The notes below the pieces were generated by a model. The model did no database searches, had not been told where the DNA came from, and saw only the letters and a list, made by a program, of their open reading frames with translations. Positions 61,401 through 64,000 of a stretch of 64,000 nt of DNA are shown in pieces. Source of the DNA: Diprion similis (Eukaryota > Arthropoda > Insecta > Hymenoptera > Diprionidae); the NCBI RefSeq assembly GCF_021155765.1, contig NC_060114.1:17838501-17902500 (forward strand). Direction: 5' to 3'. The position numbers were made by a program, and so were the translations under genes. Within the stretch, counting starts at the first letter, position 1. Each line of letters begins with the position of its first letter.

Positions 61401-62004
61401 TATGCTGGTGCAGTATTTGACGCTAAATGGTAAAACGAAATTCAAGCATAAAATACATCAAAGAGTATTATATGAACGATAACAACGTTCGTCAGTGAAA
61501 TATATATTTCATCCTGAGAGGCGATTATCGTGTTACCGACGAATATGTCAAATTTGCATAGTACATTAATTATACGTCGCTTACACAGCGAACAGTAGTA
61601 TTATTCTCATTAGCTATGAGCATTCCAGCCCTGAGGAATACTTTTTTAGGAAGCGATGTAATATAGTATGAGTGAATTTTCAAATATTTTCATATGTTCC
61701 ACTGATTTTGAGATTTACAGCAGTCGAAATACTTCTAAGTAGAATTCATTGACTTGCCTAATTAACGTTCCATGTCGTCAATCATCGCGAATGCCAAACT
61801 TTGTACACAACAGTGCCGGTTTAAAACCGAGTGAATTCTCTCTCTCTTTCTTTCTCCTTCTCTCTTTCTTTCTCTTTCTCCATTCGCACGACGTCTGGTC
61901 TTTCGCGACGTCAACGACGGCTAATTTCAGCCTCGGTATCACCTCGAGTTCCACCTGCGGCTCTATGCCGCCGTTGTCCTCGTCATTCCGCGGAGATTGA
62001 CCCG
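58427..62004. other. Upstream region of encore with a CpG-rich stretch
   Basis: No supported gene. 60360-60680 is CpG-rich (gacgcggtgcgacgcgacggggcg and similar) and is a plausible encore promoter or divergent promoter. (TCTTTC)n pyrimidine runs lie at 61838-61882 on the plus strand. Confidence 0.4.
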
Positions 62005-62073
62005 ATGTCTAAGAGGGAATTGATCGAACCGTTCTCGCCTCCTCGGCGCCGATGTTCGCTGTCCAAAACGCAA
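62005..62073 (+). CDS. Candidate first coding exon of an unidentified gene
   Basis: ATG followed by 23 codons reading MSKRELIEPF then a Pro/Arg-rich RRRCSLSK segment, up to a donor (cgcaa/gtatgg). It sits in a GC-richer island (61900-62080). No continuation within the window is recognised, and the frame also continues past the donor to 62154. It would need a downstream exon beyond the window. Confidence 0.25.
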
Positions 62074-62602
62074 GTATGGTTCAAGGTGTTTGGAACGTGG
62101 TGTCACGTGACCGATTCAAGAGTTTTTACAGGAATTCATCTAATTTCTTGGTAAACTATCGATGCGATTAGAAATGTTTTGTGATATGATCGTTTCGATA
62201 TTAGGAAGTCCGCTCTGATCAGCTAACACCGATAAATTATCATATTAATTAGTAATCGAGTCATTCGTAGAATATAACCTCAAGGCCTGCCTCGCGGCGA
62301 AATAAATAGATAAAAAATCTATGCGACATTTATTCAGTCCGAGCTGACCACAGCTCACTTACCGACGATGGCAAGAACATTTTATGAGAAATTACAAATT
62401 GATTTATGTTTTTACGACAGAATAATATCGATTCTCGGAAGAACTCTTGAATCGGTCATGTGACCCGATGATCAAAACACCCTAAGGCATGGTGTAATTA
62501 ACGGTTATCTTGTATATACGCAATCTATACATGCTTGGATGAACAGACGTGATACAAGGTGTTGCAGAATTTATCTCATGGATGTATGTATGTTTATTAA
62601 TT

Positions 62603-62788
62603 CCTTGGGCTTCCGGCTCACTTGTTTCAAGTACAAAACAAAATACGAGTTCGATTCTATATGAATTATGTGACAATGACTCCCAGTCTCCCATGTCGGC
62701 TGCATCGACTGTCATTGTCACATAATTCGTATAGAATCGAACTTGCATTTTGAATCGAACCGAAAATAAGTTAGCCAGAAGCCCAAGG
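62603..62788. mobile_element. Near-perfect hairpin MITE
   Basis: About 186 bp. The left arm ccttgggcttccggctcac...gttcgattctatatgaattatgtgacaatgac pairs with gtcattgtcacataattcgtatagaatcgaac...agccagaagcccaagg. The inner 32 bp of stem has one mismatch, and the loop is about 30 bp. No coding capacity. Confidence 0.82.
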
Positions 62789-63163
62789 CATTGACAAACA
62801 TTACTGTACACACACTCTGTGAGAATCGGCTGTGGAATGTCGGAGGGTGTTATGTTCAAATTTAAATGCCAGCGAGTTTAAGTTAGCCAATTGCCATCCG
62901 ACTTGACATAAAGCAAGCGACGCGCGCAGCTGGTAGAACGAGTGTGACCGTGAGTCTTCGGAAAAAGTGAGCAGTGATTTGTCGGTGTTAACTCGTATCT
63001 CGTTCGAAAGATCATTACCCAAGTCCCAAGTTTACGTTATGGATACATGCACCTTAAGGCGAAATATACATGAGTGATGATTCATTGATTCAAAAAATGA
63101 AAATGTACTTATTTATTTCTCCATACTAACTATAAATTCTATTCTTGAAAGGAATATTAGGAA

Positions 63164-63346
63164 ATGTCAAACTTTGATTGTAACTTTTGTCCCTTTCCCC
63201 TCGGTGACCTCGAGGACAATGGAAAATTCAATAACGCATGTGCGCGTTTTGACCCATGTTCAAATATTGCTGCAAAATTGTTTACGTTACAGCAATGTGA
63301 TCGAAAACAGAAACAATACTGCGTACAGTTCTTACAATTTAAATAA
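63164..63346 (+). CDS. Short cysteine-rich ORF, unidentified
   Basis: A true ATG opens 60 residues with seven cysteines: MSNFDCNFCPFPLGDLEDNG, then NNACARFDPCSNIAAK and a CDRKQKQYC segment. An overlapping plus frame (63174-63581) is also open. There is no signal peptide and no recognised family. It may be chance. Confidence 0.2.
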   Translation: MSNFDCNFCPFPLGDLEDNGKFNNACARFDPCSNIAAKLFTLQQCDRKQKQYCVQFLQFK

Positions 63347-63581
63347 TTTTTATAACGCTTTAATTTCAACAAAATCCACGTTCAAACAGTTGGAATATCG
63401 AGAAAAAAAACTGTTGAGGGAGATGAAATCAAGGCTGTTGGGAGAATTAATAAAGACTTTTAAAGTGAAAGAAGAACAGAATGACACTGCTCAAATAATA
63501 GAGCATACAAAATATAATTTACCAACGATCGTGCAAAGTGTAGATTATTACGAAACCTGCACAGCATCTACTTATACGTAA

Positions 63582-64000
63582 TTATTAGGCTAATTATAAA
63601 CCTGTCGAAAAGAATACTATACCGTTTATCAAGTATAATATGAACAAAAATTTATTGAGCAGACTAGTATTAGAATTATCTTAATGACTGTTCTGACATT
63701 TCTGTTAAACGTACGTTTATACACATTGATACTTCGAACGTAAAAAACGTTGACCGTGAAGTGCAAACAGTTAATTTTGGCTTATAATCATCGAGATTTT
63801 TGATTCATGTTTCCGTACCAAGCTTCATATCCTACTGCAAATTTACATGGGATTCTGTTCCAATTTCTTATACAAGGATACATACGTATACACATATCAG
63901 TAATACAATTTTCGTATCTGTATATATTCCTACGGTTGAAATTGGAAGATGATCGCTTATAAATTTGCAGTTAGGTGTCCGGATATCCTGAAGTGTTATT
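63582..64000. other. AT-rich end of window
   Basis: No gene, repeat array or RNA gene visible. Confidence 0.4.

Overview
The window is eukaryotic and almost certainly insect. It is AT-rich, and its genes have many short exons with GT-AG introns, long UTRs and microsatellites. It contains several small fold-back (MITE-like) elements. Gene content is insect: a Galpha-i subunit, Rho1, an Encore-type R3H/SUZ protein and a large egg-shell-like secreted repeat protein. A hymenopteran such as a sawfly or wasp would fit, but that is only an impression. No CRISPR, operon, phage or tRNA signal was found.

Layout. (1) 1-7000: the mitoribosomal protein CHCHD1/mS37 (+), convergent with a Galpha-i gene (-). 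(2) 7000-12385: gene-poor spacer. (3) 12386-16951: DHCR24 sterol reductase (+, six exons); intron 1 holds a hairpin MITE and intron 2 a hAT-like element. (4) 17391-25612: an 18-exon secreted protein of 1863 residues (+), with a beta-propeller-like N-terminus and long repeats, possibly of the fs(1)Nasrat/polehole/closca type. Four of its introns carry fold-back elements. (5) 26863-28114: SGTA co-chaperone (+). (6) 30600-38600: Rho1 (+), with a GC-rich promoter about 6.8 kb upstream of the main coding exons and a candidate second, coding first exon. (7) 43564-45990: mitochondrial cysteinyl-tRNA synthetase CARS2 (+). (8) 46516-50157: a short BTB-like ORF, then a BTB-BACK-Kelch gene (+). (9) 52485-58430: encore (-), with noncoding 5' exons. 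(10) 58430-64000: mostly upstream DNA, with a CpG-rich stretch, two weak ORF candidates and one more hairpin element.

The genes do not form a functional cluster. Themes present are G-protein signalling and membrane targeting (Galpha-i, Rho1), mitochondrial translation (mS37, CARS2), sterol metabolism (DHCR24), protein quality control (SGTA), and possible germline or egg functions (encore, the secreted repeat protein). Exon coordinates were set by hand from splice consensus plus unbroken reading phase. For every multi-exon gene the summed exon lengths are divisible by three with one terminal stop.

Most interesting: a candidate Rho1 isoform. An exon at 33905-33962 encodes MGC, an N-acylation signal, and joins the main Rho1 exon exactly in frame. 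Next come the altered Galpha-i C-terminus, an in-frame upstream extension of Galpha-i, an intron without stops in the kelch gene, and the density of structured MITEs in introns.
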